Below are positions 42,355 through 50,258 of a DNA stretch of 64,000 nucleotides, in pieces. The position numbers and the translations under genes were made by a program. The stretch is taken from positions 62,001 to 126,000 of the forward strand of contig OZ248417.1 in assembly GCA_965234325.1 (NCBI GenBank), in the 5' to 3' direction. The number at the start of each line of letters is the position of its first letter. Position 1 is the first letter of the stretch. This DNA comes from Limnohabitans kasalickyi (lineage in GTDB: Bacteria > Pseudomonadota > Gammaproteobacteria > Burkholderiales > Burkholderiaceae_C). The notes below the pieces were generated by a model that saw only the letters and a program-made list of their open reading frames with translations, searched no databases and had not been told where the DNA came from.

Positions 42355-43239
42355 TTACTTTTGGGTGCCGAACAACCCGGCTGGCTTGATCAGGAGAACA
42401 ATGGTCATGATGATGAAAATCACCGTACTGGAGGCTTCTGGGTAAAACACTTTGGTCAGACCTTCAATGAGGCCCAAGCCAAATCCGGTGAGGATGGCCC
42501 CCATGATGGAGCCCATGCCACCGATCACCACCACGGCAAACACCACAATGATGATGTCAGCCCCCATGGTGGGGTTCACTTGGTAAATAGGTGCCGCCAT
42601 CACGCCTGCAAAAGCAGCCAAGCCGACGCCGAAGCCATACGTTAAGGTGATCATGCGCGGCACGTTGATGCCAAACGCTTGAACCAAGCTTGGGTTCTCG
42701 GTGGCTGCGCGCAAGTAGGCGCCCAACTTGGTGCGCTCAATCACGTACCACGTGGAAAGGCAGACCACTAGAGAGGCCACAATGACCCATGCGCGGTACT
42801 TGGGCAGGAACATGAAACCGGTGTTGTAAACACCCTTGAAAACTTCGGGCACCGGATAAGGCATGCCCGAAGATCCGAATTCGTGACGGAACAGGCCCTG
42901 AATGATCAAGGCCAGACCGAAGGTCAGTAGCAGACCATAGAGATGGTCCAGCTTGTACAACTGCTTGAGCATGGTGCGCTCAATCAACATGCCAGTGGCG
43001 CCCACCACCAGAGGTGTGACGACCAGCGCAACCCAGTAATTGATCCCTAGCTTGGTCAAACCCAGATAGGCCACAAAGGCACCCAGCATGTACTGGGCGC
43101 CATGGGTGAAGTTGATGATGTTCAGCAAGCCGAAAATCACGGCAAGACCCAAAGAGAGCATCGCGTAAAAGGACCCGTTGATGAGTCCGATCAGCAATTG
43201 CCCAAACAAGGCTTGCGAAGGTATACCAAAGATTTCCAT
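42355..43239 (-). CDS. livH: Branched-chain amino acid/amide ABC transporter permease (LivH type)
   Basis: 294 residues, standard for LivH. It opens with QLLIGLINGSFYAMLSLGLAVIFG and INFTHGAQYMLGAFVAYLG. The cytoplasmic coupling region has LRAATENPSLVQAFGINVPRMITLTYGFG near 175-200, followed by GGMGSIMGAILTGFGLG. It pairs with LivM. It lies 33 bp after the binding-protein gene. Confidence 0.94.
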   Translation of the reverse strand: MEIFGIPSQALFGQLLIGLINGSFYAMLSLGLAVIFGLLNIINFTHGAQYMLGAFVAYLGLTKLGINYWVALVVTPLVVGATGMLIERTMLKQLYKLDHLYGLLLTFGLALIIQGLFRHEFGSSGMPYPVPEVFKGVYNTGFMFLPKYRAWVIVASLVVCLSTWYVIERTKLGAYLRAATENPSLVQAFGINVPRMITLTYGFGVGLAAFAGVMAAPIYQVNPTMGADIIIVVFAVVVIGGMGSIMGAILTGFGLGLIEGLTKVFYPEASSTVIFIIMTIVLLIKPAGLFGTQK

Positions 43240-43272
43240 GATGATTCGACTTGCTTGAACAGTAGGGTGTGA

Positions 43273-44487
43273 TTACTTCTTAACCAAGGGGCATTCGCTC
43301 TCAGACAATGGGCGGAAGGCCTCATTGGCGGGAATGGTGGCCACCAGGTTGTAGTAGTCGTAAGGGCCTTTGGACTCCGAAGGCTTCTTGACCTGGAACA
43401 GGTAGGCGGGATGGATCTTGCGACCGTCAGCACGCACGGTGCCTTTGCCAAACAAAGGATCGTCCGTGGGAAGCTCTTTCATCTTGGCGGCGACTTTGGT
43501 GCCGTCATCGGTCTTGGCGGCGTCCACGGCCTTCAAGTAGTGAATCACGCTGGAATAGACGCCCGCTTGCACCATTGAAGGGTACTTGCCGCCTTGGAGT
43601 GCCGCAAAACGCTTGGTGAAAGCGCGGGTGTTGTCGTTCAGGTCCCAATAGAAGGTTTCGGTCAACTGCAGGCCTTGGGCGATGTTCAAACCCAGCGAAT
43701 GCACGTCGGGCAAGAACACCAACAAGCCCGCTAAGCTTTGGCCGCCTTTGGTGATGCCGAATTCGGCAGCTTGCTTGATCGAGTTGGTGGTGTCACCACC
43801 TGCGTTGGCCAGACCAATGATCTTGGCTTTAGACGCTTGTGCTTGCAGCAAGAAAGAAGAGAAGTCTTGTGTTGGGAACGGTGTGCGCACTTTGCCCAAC
43901 ACCTTGCCGCCGTTTTTCAGCACCACGGCTTCGGTATCGCGCTCAAGCGCTTGACCAAACGTGTAATCAGCGGTCAAGAAGAACCACGTGTCGCCACCAC
44001 TTTTGACAATGGCTTTGCCGGTGCCGTTGGCCAGCATCCAAGTGTCATAAGCCCAATGGATGGTGTTGGCATTACAGGCCTTGCCTGACAAATCGGCCGT
44101 TGCAGAGCCGGAGTTGACGTGCAGTTTGCCTTTGTCGGCAGACAATTTCGCAATGGCCAGGCCCACGGATGAGGTGGGCACGTCAGCGATCATGTCGACC
44201 TTGTCGGTGTCGTACCACTGGCGTGCTACGTTGGAGCCCACGTCAGGTTTGTTTTGATGGTCAGCACCCACCACTTCAACTTTCAGGGTGCTCTTGGTCG
44301 CCTTGATGTAGTCCTCGACGGCCATCTTGGCGGCGGTCACCGAACCAGGGCCCGTGATGTCAGAGTACAAGCCCGACATGTCGTTGAGCACACCGATCTT
44401 GACGATGCCGTCAGAGATTTGGGCTTGTGCAGTGCCAGCAAAGGCACATGCAGCCATGGCGGCCAGGGAAAGAAGTTTGCGTTTCAT
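43273..44487 (-). CDS. ABC transporter substrate-binding protein for branched-chain amino acids or amides
   Basis: 404 residues with signal peptide (SLAAMAACAFAGTAQAQ). The type 1 periplasmic-binding fold (LivK/AmiC/UrtA group) starts with VKIGVLNDMSGLYSDITGPGSVTAAKMAVEDY and continues with IADVPTSSVGLAIAKL and YTFGQALERDTEAVV. At about 400 residues it belongs to the longer group typical of Burkholderiales liv clusters with varied ligands, so leucine specificity is not assured. It sits inside the operon, after the two ATPases rather than before them. Confidence 0.9.
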   Translation of the reverse strand: MKRKLLSLAAMAACAFAGTAQAQISDGIVKIGVLNDMSGLYSDITGPGSVTAAKMAVEDYIKATKSTLKVEVVGADHQNKPDVGSNVARQWYDTDKVDMIADVPTSSVGLAIAKLSADKGKLHVNSGSATADLSGKACNANTIHWAYDTWMLANGTGKAIVKSGGDTWFFLTADYTFGQALERDTEAVVLKNGGKVLGKVRTPFPTQDFSSFLLQAQASKAKIIGLANAGGDTTNSIKQAAEFGITKGGQSLAGLLVFLPDVHSLGLNIAQGLQLTETFYWDLNDNTRAFTKRFAALQGGKYPSMVQAGVYSSVIHYLKAVDAAKTDDGTKVAAKMKELPTDDPLFGKGTVRADGRKIHPAYLFQVKKPSESKGPYDYYNLVATIPANEAFRPLSESECPLVKK

Positions 44488-44511
44488 TGTGTTGTCTCCA
44501 GTTAGAAAAAA

Positions 44512-45222
44512 TCAGACGCCCAAGTACTCGTTCAACATGCCCATCTTGGAGGACAGCTCTTGCGAGCTGAAGGTTTCCACCATCTGGCCATGTTCCATCA
44601 CGTAAAACCGGTCTGCCAGCGGCGCGGCAAACCGGAAGTTTTGCTCCACCATGATGATGGTGAAACCCTTGGCCTTGAGGGCCGTGATCATGCGTGCCAG
44701 CGCTTGGACGATCACTGGGGCAAGGCCCTCCGAGATCTCGTCGAGCAGCAGGCACCGTGCCCCGGTGCGCAAAATGCGACCCACAGCCAGCATTTGTTGC
44801 TCGCCGCCAGACAGGCGCGTGCCTGGGCTGTTGCGACGTTCTAGTAAGTTAGGAAACATGTCGTAGATTTCTTCCACCGTCATGCCATTGGGCGCAATGA
44901 CGGGCGGCAGCAACAAGTTCTCTTCGCAGGTCAAGGCAGAAAAAATACCGCGTTCTTCAGGGCAATACCCGATGCCCAATTTGGCAATTTGGTGCGGCGC
45001 CCACGTCACGGTTTCTTGGCCTTTGATGGTGATGGTGCCCGTGCGACGACCAACCAAGCCCAGAATTGACTTGATGGTCGTGGTGCGGCCCGCACCGTTG
45101 CGGCCCAGCAGTGTGACCACTTCGCCTTCGTTCACGGTCATATCCACCCCATGCAGGATATGAGACTCGCCGTACCAGGCCTGCAAATTGCTGATGCGCA
45201 AAAATTCTTTGGGTTCAGCCAT
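44512..45222 (-). CDS. livF: Branched-chain amino acid/amide ABC transporter ATPase (LivF type), Walker A Arg variant
   Basis: 236 residues from the ATG at 45222 with GGAGG upstream; the gene overlaps livG by 8 bp. The Walker A sequence is GRNGAGRTT, with Arg where the catalytic P-loop Lys normally stands (codon CGC read directly). The signature RLSGGEQQMLAVGRIL, Walker B CLLLDEISEGLAP and switch His (MVEQNF region) are otherwise LivF-like. I believe this Lys-to-Arg change recurs in LivF homologues of this order, so it may be a lineage feature with hydrolysis carried mainly by LivG. Confidence 0.92.
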   Translation of the reverse strand: MAEPKEFLRISNLQAWYGESHILHGVDMTVNEGEVVTLLGRNGAGRTTTIKSILGLVGRRTGTITIKGQETVTWAPHQIAKLGIGYCPEERGIFSALTCEENLLLPPVIAPNGMTVEEIYDMFPNLLERRNSPGTRLSGGEQQMLAVGRILRTGARCLLLDEISEGLAPVIVQALARMITALKAKGFTIIMVEQNFRFAAPLADRFYVMEHGQMVETFSSQELSSKMGMLNEYLGV

Positions 45223-45991
45223 GCGCCCCCTCCAGTTGGTTGTCGGCGGTGCCCATGTAGGCTTCGAGCACTTGAGGGTTTTGTGACACCACGGCGTAAG
45301 GCCCTTCAGCAATCACTTGGCCACGCTGCAACACACTGATGGTGTCGGCAATTTTGGAGACCACGTTCATGTTGTGCTCCACCATCAGAATAGTTCGGTT
45401 GGCACCGACTTTTTTGATCAGTTGTGTGACCCGATCCACGTCTTCGTGGCCCATACCTTGCGTGGGTTCGTCCAACAACATCAACTCGGGATCCATGGCC
45501 AAGGTGGTGGCGATCTCAAGGGCACGCTTGCGGCCATAAGGCAGCTCGACAGCAGTCAAGTGGGCCATATTGCCCAGGTCGACCTCATCCAGCAGCGCCA
45601 TGGCTTTGTCGTTGAGTTGGTTCAGGCTGCGTTCCGATTTCCAAAAATGCATGGATAGTCCGGTCGCGCGCTGCAAGCCGATGCGCACGTTTTCCATGAC
45701 CGTCAAATTGGGAAAGGTTGCCGAAATTTGAAAAGAGCGCACGATGCCGCGACGCGCCACCTGTGAAGGCTTTTCCGAAGTGATGTCGTGGCCGTTGAAC
45801 ACGATCTGCCCTTGGGTAGGGATCAGAAATTTGGTCAACAGGTTAAAGACGGTGGTTTTGCCCGCGCCGTTGGGCCCGATCAAAGCGTGAATCTGTCCTC
45901 GCTTGACGCGCAGGTCCACGCCGTTGACGGCGACAAAGCCCTTGAACTCTTTGATGAGTCCACGGGTTTCTAAGATGATTGCTTCAGACAT
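45215..45991 (-). CDS. livG: Branched-chain amino acid/amide ABC transporter ATPase (LivG type)
   Basis: 258 residues from the ATG at 45991; the frame upstream to 46120 crosses the intergenic inverted repeat and is rejected. Walker A GPNGAGKTT is canonical, unlike its partner. LivG features are RRGIVRSFQISATFPNLTVMENVRIGLQ, a divergent signature LPYGRKRALEIATTLA, and Walker B LMLLDEPTQGM. It is first in the liv operon and divergent from moaA across 112 bp. Confidence 0.93.
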   Translation of the reverse strand: MSEAIILETRGLIKEFKGFVAVNGVDLRVKRGQIHALIGPNGAGKTTVFNLLTKFLIPTQGQIVFNGHDITSEKPSQVARRGIVRSFQISATFPNLTVMENVRIGLQRATGLSMHFWKSERSLNQLNDKAMALLDEVDLGNMAHLTAVELPYGRKRALEIATTLAMDPELMLLDEPTQGMGHEDVDRVTQLIKKVGANRTILMVEHNMNVVSKIADTISVLQRGQVIAEGPYAVVSQNPQVLEAYMGTADNQLEGAHG

Positions 45992-46042
45992 CTTTATATT
46001 CTCTGAGAAGCCCACCCGTCTCCCCCTCATGGTTATCCCGAT

Positions 46043-46074
46043 CACTTGTCGCCACAGCGTCTGGCTGACAAGTG
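46043..46074. repeat. Intergenic inverted repeat between livG and moaA
   Basis: CACTTGTC...GACAAGTG (8 bp) enclosing GCCA...TGGC (4 bp) with a single unpaired base and a 7-nt loop. It lies 51 bp upstream of livG and 29 bp upstream of moaA. It could be an operator dyad or a leader hairpin. No T-run follows on either strand, so it is not a terminator. Confidence 0.6.
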
Positions 46075-46103
46075 CGCAAAAGCAATGAGGCAAAATCAAA
46101 CCC

Positions 46104-47267
46104 ATGTCAGAACGCGTCATTCCCTTAGTCGATCAACGGCTCCAATCCTTGGTGGCCACAGTGCCCACCCACCCCATTGCACCTGTGGGCCTACTGAGCG
46201 ACAGCCTAGGTCGACCTTTGCACGATCTGCGCATCAGCGTGACCGACCGCTGCAACTTCCGCTGCAACTACTGCATGCCCAAAGAAGTGTTCGACAAAGA
46301 CTATGCCTATTTGCCGCAAAGCAGTTTGTTGAACTTTGAAGAAATCACCCGCTTAGCCACCATTTTTGTAGCCCACGGCGTGCGCAAAATACGGCTCACA
46401 GGCGGTGAGCCCCTGCTGCGCAAAAACTTAGAAATTTTGGTGGCACAACTGGCCAGCATCCGCACCCCCGATGGCTCACCGCTGGATCTGACGCTCACGA
46501 CCAACGGCTCCTTGCTCAAGCGCAAAGCCCAGCAGCTCAAAGACGCGGGCTTGAACCGTGTGACCGTCAGCTTGGATGGCCTTGACGACGCCGTGTTCCG
46601 CCAAATGAACGACGTCGACTTCCCCGTCGCCGATGTGTTGGAGGGCATAGAAGCCGCAAAAGCTGCTGGCCTCGGCATTGACGCACACGGACGTTTCAGC
46701 GGCCTCAAAGTCAACATGGTGGTCAAGCGTCGCACCAACGTTGATCAAATCTTGCCCATGGCACGCCACTTTCGTGGCAGCGGCATCACGCTGCGTTTCA
46801 TCGAGTACATGGATGTCGGCGCCACCAACGGTTGGTGCATGGACGACGTGCTGCCTTCGGCAGACGTGATTGCCAAACTCCAGGAAGAATTCCCGTTGAT
46901 CGCCCTCGACGCCACCCAGCTGGGTGAAACCGCGCAGCGTTGGGGCTACGCCAATTCAGCCGGCCAGTTCGACCCCAACTTGGGCGAAGTGGGCGTCATC
47001 AGCAGCGTCACACAAGCGTTTTGCGGCGATTGCAACCGTGCACGTCTGTCCACAGAAGGCAAGCTCTACCTCTGCTTATTTGCGACCCAAGGTCACGATC
47101 TGCGTAGCCTCTTGCGCCAAGACACGGCCACCGACGCGCAACTGGCCTCGGCCATCGGTCACATTTGGCACCGCCGTGACGACCGTTACTCACAACTCCG
47201 AGCCAGCTTGCCCGCCGACAACGCCCCAGCGGTGCGTCGCGTCGAGATGAGCTACATCGGTGGTTGA
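46104..47267 (+). CDS. moaA: GTP 3',8-cyclase MoaA
   Basis: 387 residues, with an N-terminal extension of about 40 compared with E. coli. A radical-SAM cluster site C-x3-C-x2-C (DRCNFRCNYCMPKE near residue 50), the LTGGEPLLRKN motif and a second 4Fe-4S site (CGDCNRARLSTEGKLYLC, C-x2-C-x13-C) bind substrate. The C-terminus ends in Gly-Gly, required for activity in MoaA. It makes cyclic pyranopterin precursor from GTP with MoaC, which is not in this window. mobA follows after 24 bp. Confidence 0.97.
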   Translation: MSERVIPLVDQRLQSLVATVPTHPIAPVGLLSDSLGRPLHDLRISVTDRCNFRCNYCMPKEVFDKDYAYLPQSSLLNFEEITRLATIFVAHGVRKIRLTGGEPLLRKNLEILVAQLASIRTPDGSPLDLTLTTNGSLLKRKAQQLKDAGLNRVTVSLDGLDDAVFRQMNDVDFPVADVLEGIEAAKAAGLGIDAHGRFSGLKVNMVVKRRTNVDQILPMARHFRGSGITLRFIEYMDVGATNGWCMDDVLPSADVIAKLQEEFPLIALDATQLGETAQRWGYANSAGQFDPNLGEVGVISSVTQAFCGDCNRARLSTEGKLYLCLFATQGHDLRSLLRQDTATDAQLASAIGHIWHRRDDRYSQLRASLPADNAPAVRRVEMSYIGG

Positions 47268-47291
47268 TCCTCTCTTTTCAAAGCCATTGCC

Positions 47292-47930
47292 ATGACCCAA
47301 GCCATTCATCCACAAGACATCACGGGCCTCATCTTGGCCGGTGGCCGCGGCAGCCGCATGGGCGGCGTCGACAAAGGTCTGCAAAACTTCAACGGCATGC
47401 CCCTCGCCTTGCACGCCCTGATGCGCTTAGGGCCACAGGTCGAAAGTGTGATGGTCAACGCCAACCGCAACCTGTCCGCATACGAGTCGTTTGGCGCGTC
47501 GGTTTGGCCCGACGTGTCGTCAGACTTTGCGGGGCCCTTGTCTGGCTTTTTGGTCGGCCTTGAGCGTTGCGAAACACCTTATTTGCTGACTGTCCCCTGC
47601 GACACGCCGCGCTTACCGTTGGACTTGGCCGAGCGCTTGGCGCAAGCCTTGGTGCGCGACGATGCCGACATGGCCATGGCAGTCGCCCCAGAGGTCAATG
47701 CCCAAGGTCAAAACGAACTGCGCAGCCAACCCGTTTTTTGTCTCATCAAAGTGTCGATGCTGGAGAGTTTGGTGGCCTTTACCCACGCCGGTGGTCGCAA
47801 GATCGACGCATGGACGGGCCAACACAGAACCGTGTTGGTGCCTTTTGATGCGCCGGAAGACGACCCCCTCGCCTTTGCCAACGTCAACACCCTGCAAGAG
47901 TTACAAGCCCTCGAAGCACAGCCCGTATGA
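47292..47930 (+). CDS. mobA: Molybdenum cofactor guanylyltransferase
   Basis: 212 residues. The nucleotidyltransferase start is LILAGGRGSRMGGVDKGLQ near residue 14, followed by VNANRNLSAYESFG and PCDTPRLPLDLAE. It attaches GMP to molybdopterin, giving the MGD cofactor of DMSO-reductase-type enzymes. It overlaps moeA by 4 bp. Confidence 0.95.
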   Translation: MTQAIHPQDITGLILAGGRGSRMGGVDKGLQNFNGMPLALHALMRLGPQVESVMVNANRNLSAYESFGASVWPDVSSDFAGPLSGFLVGLERCETPYLLTVPCDTPRLPLDLAERLAQALVRDDADMAMAVAPEVNAQGQNELRSQPVFCLIKVSMLESLVAFTHAGGRKIDAWTGQHRTVLVPFDAPEDDPLAFANVNTLQELQALEAQPV

Positions 47931-49210
47931 AAAGCCTGGACGACATCGCCGCCGCCTTGCAGGGCTACGACCCTCAAGCCCTGAGTGTGCAGCAAGTGGG
48001 CGATTTCCTCGCCCAGCTGACGCACCCCTTGCCTACCAGCGAAGCGCAAGACGTATTTTTGTTCGATGCCTTGGGTCGCGTTTTGGCTCAAGACGTGATC
48101 TCGCCCATCAGCGTACCCGCCCACAACAACTCGGCCATGGACGGCTTTGCGTTCGATGCCGCGCAACTGCAGGCCGATCAGCCCTTGACCCTGCGCGTGG
48201 CCGGCACCGCCTTGGCAGGCAAAGCCTGGCAAGGCAAAGTCAATGCTGGCGAATGCTTGAAGATCATGACGGGCGCCATCCTGCCCGACAACCTCGACAC
48301 GGTGGCACCCCAAGAGTTTTGCCAAGTCCACAGCGACCACGATGTGACCACCGTCACCATCCCGCCCAAACTCTTGAAAGCCGGTGACAACCGCCGTTTG
48401 TTGGGCGAAGACCTCATGCAAGGCCAAGCCGCCTTACAAGCGGGCCAGCACCTCACCCCTGCCGCCCTCGGGTTGATCGCCAGTTTGGGACTGCCTGATG
48501 TCCGGGTACACCGCCGTTTGCGCGTGGCTTATTTCTCTACGGGCGACGAAGTGATGAGCTTGGGCGAATCGCCCCGTGAAGGTGCGGTGTACGACAGCAA
48601 CCGCTTCACCGTTTTCGGTTTGCTCACTCGGCTGGGCTGCGAGGTGATTGACATGGGCGTCGTGCGCGACGAGCCAGCGTTGTTGGAAGCGGCGTTTGCC
48701 AAAGCCGCACAAGCAGCCGATGCCATCATCACCAGCGGGGGCGTGAGCGTGGGCGAAGCCGACTTCACCAAAGCGATGATGAAAAAACTCGGAGATGTGG
48801 CGTTTTGGAAAATCGCCATGCGCCCGGGTCGCCCTATGGCCGTGGGTCGCATTGGTCAATCGGTGCTGTTTGGCTTGCCCGGCAACCCCGTGGCCGTGAT
48901 GGTGACCTTCCTCGCCTTCGTGCGCCCTGCACTGCTGCGCATGATGGGCAGCACGGCGCAGCCTGCACCTCTGCTGCGCGCGAAGTGCTTAGAGCCGCTG
49001 CGTAAAAAAGCGGGCCGCACGGAGTACCAACGGGGCTTTGTCAACAGTGCGCCAGATGGCACGCTGCAAGTGCGCACCACGGGCAACCAAGGCTCAGGCG
49101 TGCTGAGCTCCATGGTGCAAGGCAATGGCCTCATCGTGCTACATCACGCGCAAGGCAATGTGGCCATCGGCGATGAGGTGGATGTGATGATGTTTGAAGG
49201 CGCTATTTAA
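47927..49210 (+). CDS. moeA: Molybdopterin molybdenumtransferase MoeA
   Basis: 427 residues. Domains in order: PVPAHNNSAMDGFAF-like SVPAHNNSAMDGFAFDA near 65, the MTGAILPDNLDTV segment, the MogA-like domain with YFSTGDEVMSLGE and SNRFTVFGLL, ITSGGVSVGEADF, and LFGLPGNPVAVMVTF. The beta-barrel C-terminus ends the protein. It inserts molybdate into adenylylated molybdopterin. Its TAA is shared, on the opposite strand, with the stop of the convergent nitronate monooxygenase gene. Confidence 0.96.
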   Translation: MKSLDDIAAALQGYDPQALSVQQVGDFLAQLTHPLPTSEAQDVFLFDALGRVLAQDVISPISVPAHNNSAMDGFAFDAAQLQADQPLTLRVAGTALAGKAWQGKVNAGECLKIMTGAILPDNLDTVAPQEFCQVHSDHDVTTVTIPPKLLKAGDNRRLLGEDLMQGQAALQAGQHLTPAALGLIASLGLPDVRVHRRLRVAYFSTGDEVMSLGESPREGAVYDSNRFTVFGLLTRLGCEVIDMGVVRDEPALLEAAFAKAAQAADAIITSGGVSVGEADFTKAMMKKLGDVAFWKIAMRPGRPMAVGRIGQSVLFGLPGNPVAVMVTFLAFVRPALLRMMGSTAQPAPLLRAKCLEPLRKKAGRTEYQRGFVNSAPDGTLQVRTTGNQGSGVLSSMVQGNGLIVLHHAQGNVAIGDEVDVMMFEGAI

Positions 49211-50253
49211 GCCTGCTGGCAAGCCAACAGCTGCTCACGCCATCTCTGCATCAAGACAGCCGCAGGCAAGGCTTGCGCTTTGGCGTAAGCCTGACCCGCC
49301 CACAGACTTTGATGCTCGCCATCGTTGCGCTGCACGGCGCGTTGACGAATGGGGCCCGTCAGGGTGTTTTGAATCGGAAAAGGCAAGGTGGTTTGCCCCT
49401 CCAACTGGGTCATGAATTGGTTGGCAATGCCTTGGGCACGACGCCCGGAAAAGCCACGCGTGAAGGCAGTGCCTCTGGCGTGCTCATGGCGAATGAACGC
49501 TTGGTGCGCAGGACTCGCGCCCGACTCGTCGCAACACAAAAATGCGGTGCCCATTTGCGCAGCCACAGCCCCTAAACGCATCACACGGTGAATATCTGCA
49601 CCATCCATCACAGCACCCGCAGCCACGATGGGCAAACGAATGCTTGGCACTAGCAGGCGCAGCAAGTCATCCAAAGCCAGCTCTGCATCAGCACCATCTG
49701 GCTCAAACGTGCCGCGATGGCCTCCGGCTTCCGTGCCCTGGGCCACGATGAAGTCAGCGCCTGCCGCCTCAATCTGCTTCGCTTCAGCCAGACTCGTGGC
49801 CGTGATGCCCACGGTGATGCCCAACGCTTTGGCCTGTTGCATCACCGCGTCAGACGGAATGCCGAAATGGAAGGTCAGCAAAGCAGGCCGGTGTTGCCAA
49901 ACGGGCTGAAGCAGGGTTTCTAAGTCCGGATAAAAAGGCGCTTGCGGCATTTGCAGCACGAAGTCCTCGGGCAAACCGAGTACGCGCAAAGCCAGCAATG
50001 CCGCCGCTTGTTGTGCAACATCAGGCAATGCCACGGGCTGAAACACGAAGAAGTTGGCATTCAAAGGGCCCACTGTCAACGCTTGAGTGGCGTTTAAATC
50101 TGCGCTGATTTTTTCGGGGCTGGTGTAAGTAAACCCAAAACTACCCACCCCACCCGCGTTGGCCACGGCAGCGGCCAATGCGGGGGTGTTCACGCCACCC
50201 GCCATGGGCGCTTGAATCACGGGGCATGACAACTGAGCAAAATCAAAGGCCAA
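49207..50253 (-). CDS. Nitronate monooxygenase (2-nitropropane dioxygenase family)
   Basis: 348 residues, FMN-dependent TIM-barrel. Seen: CPVIQAPMAGGVNTPALAAAVANAGGVGSFG near 10-40, FHFGIPSDAVMQQAKALGI, the VAQGTEAGGHRGTF motif near 170, and PIVAAGAVMDGADIHRVMRLGA. Enzymes of this family oxidise nitronates such as propionate-3-nitronate. It starts 5 bp after the RND pump stop, hence likely cotranscribed with efflux genes, and its stop shares bases with the moeA stop (TTAA). Confidence 0.88.
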   Translation of the reverse strand: MAFDFAQLSCPVIQAPMAGGVNTPALAAAVANAGGVGSFGFTYTSPEKISADLNATQALTVGPLNANFFVFQPVALPDVAQQAAALLALRVLGLPEDFVLQMPQAPFYPDLETLLQPVWQHRPALLTFHFGIPSDAVMQQAKALGITVGITATSLAEAKQIEAAGADFIVAQGTEAGGHRGTFEPDGADAELALDDLLRLLVPSIRLPIVAAGAVMDGADIHRVMRLGAVAAQMGTAFLCCDESGASPAHQAFIRHEHARGTAFTRGFSGRRAQGIANQFMTQLEGQTTLPFPIQNTLTGPIRQRAVQRNDGEHQSLWAGQAYAKAQALPAAVLMQRWREQLLACQQA

Positions 50254-50258
50254 ACGCG

